Assembly: GCA_965364735.1 (NCBI GenBank)
Contig: CBDTYW010000203.1
Location: 1-6,971 of the forward strand
Source of the DNA: CBDTYW01 sp965364735
Lineage (GTDB): Bacteria > Actinomycetota > Nitriliruptoria > Nitriliruptorales > Nitriliruptoraceae
Direction of reading: 5' to 3'
Length of the DNA stretch: 6,971 bases
Shown here: positions 5,822-6,971 of the stretch, one piece after another
Layout of the letters: every line of letters starts with the position of its first letter
Numbering within the stretch: the stretch's first letter is position 1
The notes under the pieces: generated by a model
Told to the model about the DNA's origin: nothing
Database searches by the model: none
The model's input: the letters and a program-made list of their open reading frames with translations, nothing else
Position numbers and translations under genes: made by a program

Positions 5822-5839
5822 CGAGCAGCATGCCGCTCG
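5822..5839. repeat. 18-bp near-perfect palindrome between the GntR and ppk2 genes
   Basis: CGAGCAGCATGCCGCTCG pairs with its own reverse complement at eight of nine positions; the only mismatch is A5827 with C5834. It lies 23 bp after the GntR stop and 27 bp before the ppk2 start, just upstream of the ppk2 ribosome site. It could be an operator for a dimeric regulator, perhaps the neighbouring GntR protein, or a weak hairpin that lowers readthrough into ppk2. It does not resemble the usual GT-rich HutC-type operators. Confidence 0.4.
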
Positions 5840-5862
5840 CAGCCAGCCTCCGCTCGAATCGG

Positions 5863-6618
5863 TCATCCGCGGAGGAGCACGGGCGTGACGTGGACCGGGC
5901 CGGGCCACGACGTCTCGAGCGAGAGCCGTGAGCCGCGGACCAACGTCACGCGGCACTCGATCGTGCGACCGCGGTGTTGGCCGAGACGCTCGATGCGCAT
6001 GACGGCCTCGCCCCGCTTCATCTCGAGGACCTGCCGCAGATCCGGTCCGGGGACCAACGGCGTGATCGACTCGGAACCCGCGTCCGGCCGGAAGCCATGG
6101 ACCCGCTCCATCTCGCCGTAGAGCGACGTGCGCGTGAAGTCGACCTCAAGCAGCGGCTCGCCGATGTCCATCGGCAGCCACACGGTGTCCAGCGCGATGG
6201 AGATCCCGCCGGCGAATCGGATCCGCTCGAGGTGCACGACCGGCACCGACGGATCCTGACCGAACCGCGAGGCGGCGCGCTCGTCGAGTCGGGTGTCGAG
6301 CGCGAGCACGTCGCTGGTCTGCGCGACCCCGCTCTCCTCGACCGCCTGGAACAGGCTCGACAACGTTCCCATCGGCTGGACGAACTCGGTCGCGGAGACG
6401 TGGGAGCCCCGGCCTCGTTCCCGCTCGATGACGCCACGCGCGGTGAGCCGGCGCACTGCTTCTCTGACCGTGTGACGGCTGACCTGGTAGCGCTCGACGA
6501 GCTCACGATCGGTCGGGAACCGATCAGTCAGCTCGCCGCTGGCGATGCGCGCCTCGAGGTCGTGGAGGACGCGGCGCCACTTCGGCCCCGCCGTCCCGGA
6601 CGTCGTGTCGTTCACCAT
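5863..6618 (-). CDS. GntR family transcriptional regulator, HutC subfamily (wHTH + UTRA)
   Basis: This 251-residue regulator has an N-terminal GntR winged helix (about 14-78) with the signature FPTDRELVERYQVSRHTVREAVRRL (34-58) and the wing GVIERERGRGSHV (62-74). A UTRA ligand-binding domain follows (about 95-240), with LERIRFAGG, LYGEMERVHGFRPD (167-179) and a C-terminal ECRVTLVRGSRL strand pair. HutC-type regulators are usually repressors released by a small ligand such as a sugar phosphate or a histidine-pathway intermediate; the ligand here is unknown. The start ATG at 6618 has GGGAGG five bases upstream. It follows the rhodanese gene by 15 bp and precedes ppk2, so it probably regulates or belongs to that unit. 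Confidence 0.9.
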   Translation of the reverse strand: MVNDTTSGTAGPKWRRVLHDLEARIASGELTDRFPTDRELVERYQVSRHTVREAVRRLTARGVIERERGRGSHVSATEFVQPMGTLSSLFQAVEESGVAQTSDVLALDTRLDERAASRFGQDPSVPVVHLERIRFAGGISIALDTVWLPMDIGEPLLEVDFTRTSLYGEMERVHGFRPDAGSESITPLVPGPDLRQVLEMKRGEAVMRIERLGQHRGRTIECRVTLVRGSRLSLETSWPGPVHVTPVLLRG

Positions 6619-6633
6619 GGGCGCCTCCCGACG

Positions 6634-6971
6634 TCAGCGGACCAGCTCGAAGTGCTCGCCGGCGTGCTGATCGAAGTCGTCGTCGACGAGGACGACGTCG
6701 CGTCCGGCCCGCACCAGCAGTGAAGCCGCGATGGATGCCCGGTACCCACTCGCGCAGTGCACCCACACCGTTCCTCCGGGGACGTCGTCCATCCTGTCGA
6801 GCAGGTCGTGCAGCGGAACATGGACGGCGTCGGGCAGATGGCCGTCCTCCCACTCGAGTCGCAGGCGCGCGTCGAGCACGACGACGTCGGCCGACGCAGC
6901 GGCCAGGCCAGCGAAGTCGGAGACCTCGTACTTGCCGTCCCCTGCGGCGACGACCGCGTCGACCTCGCCGC
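6634..6971 (-). CDS. Rhodanese-domain protein, C-terminal part (probably an MBL-fold hydrolase-rhodanese fusion)
   Basis: The minus frame is open from the window edge to the stop at 6634-6636, giving 111 residues. They form a full rhodanese domain: VVVLDARLRLEWEDGHLPDA, AVHVPLHDLLDRMDDVP, then the active-site loop VHCASGYRAS (Cys codon 6754-6756) and the closing helix and strand SLLVRAGRDVVLVDDDF. The loop has Cys followed by five residues ending in Arg, as in active sulfurtransferases. The sequence entering from the edge does not look like a start and resembles the linker before C-terminal rhodanese domains of MBL-fold (persulfide dioxygenase-like) proteins; that fusion is inferred because the rest is outside. 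Its stop lies 15 bp before the GntR start, so the two are probably cotranscribed. Confidence 0.8.
   Translation of the reverse strand, partial: GEVDAVVAAGDGKYEVSDFAGLAAASADVVVLDARLRLEWEDGHLPDAVHVPLHDLLDRMDDVPGGTVWVHCASGYRASIAASLLVRAGRDVVLVDDDFDQHAGEHFELVR

Noticed and set aside
4956..5831. A minus-strand ORF overlapping ppk2 in another frame.
   Set aside because: Arg/Ala/Gly-rich translation without motifs; the PPK2 Walker motifs are in the 4961-5794 frame.
4892..6121. A long plus-strand ORF of about 409 codons.
   Set aside because: It is antisense to ppk2 and part of the GntR gene, both of which have clear motifs; its translation is an Arg/His/Ala-rich shadow typical of high-GC DNA.

Overview
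This is a high-GC window with strong G/C preference at third codon positions. Its small-protein families point to an actinobacterium: a microaggregate-binding-protein/CsbD-like protein, the short Cys-rich 'MCSP...GCGQHVDQVM' protein, a PPK2 kinase, and a surface protein ending in an LPXTG-like sorting signal. No rRNA, tRNA, CRISPR array or insertion sequence is visible. The genus cannot be told from this window.

Layout. Bases 1-108 (+) hold the C-terminus of a cell-surface protein with an LPSTG sorting signal. Bases 183-482 (+) encode only the C-terminal part of a cation diffusion facilitator (CDF)-like transporter. On the minus strand follow an unrecognised 111-residue protein (496-831) and a 78-residue CsbD/Mbp1-like stress protein (934-1170), with a strong GC-rich hairpin between them. 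Divergent from the latter is a 59-residue Cys-rich protein (1342-1521, +), whose end overlaps the end of the next gene tail to tail.

The centre is a divergent pair sharing a 120-bp promoter region. Leftward is a 384-residue GNAT acyltransferase (N-acyl amino acid synthase-like) with a C-terminal cyclic-nucleotide-binding domain (1501-2655). Rightward is a 713-residue molybdopterin/[4Fe-4S] oxidoreductase (2776-4917). The promoter region holds a perfect 9-bp inverted repeat whose two arms each run into a possible -10 box, which suggests coordinated control. The molybdoenzyme has no Cys or Sec near the usual molybdenum-ligand position.

Bases 4961-6971 (minus) look like one leftward transcription unit: the rhodanese C-terminal domain of a protein running off the window, a GntR/HutC-type regulator 15 bp behind it, and a single-domain PPK2 polyphosphate kinase. 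The gap before the kinase carries an 18-bp near-perfect palindrome.

The genes read as stress, redox and energy accessory functions: general stress protein, polyphosphate phosphotransfer, sulfur transfer, a molybdoenzyme and a cNMP-responsive acyltransferase. No defence system or mobile element was recognised. The most unusual items are the GNAT-CNBD fusion with its mirrored promoter region, the truncated CDF gene and the Cys-rich small protein.
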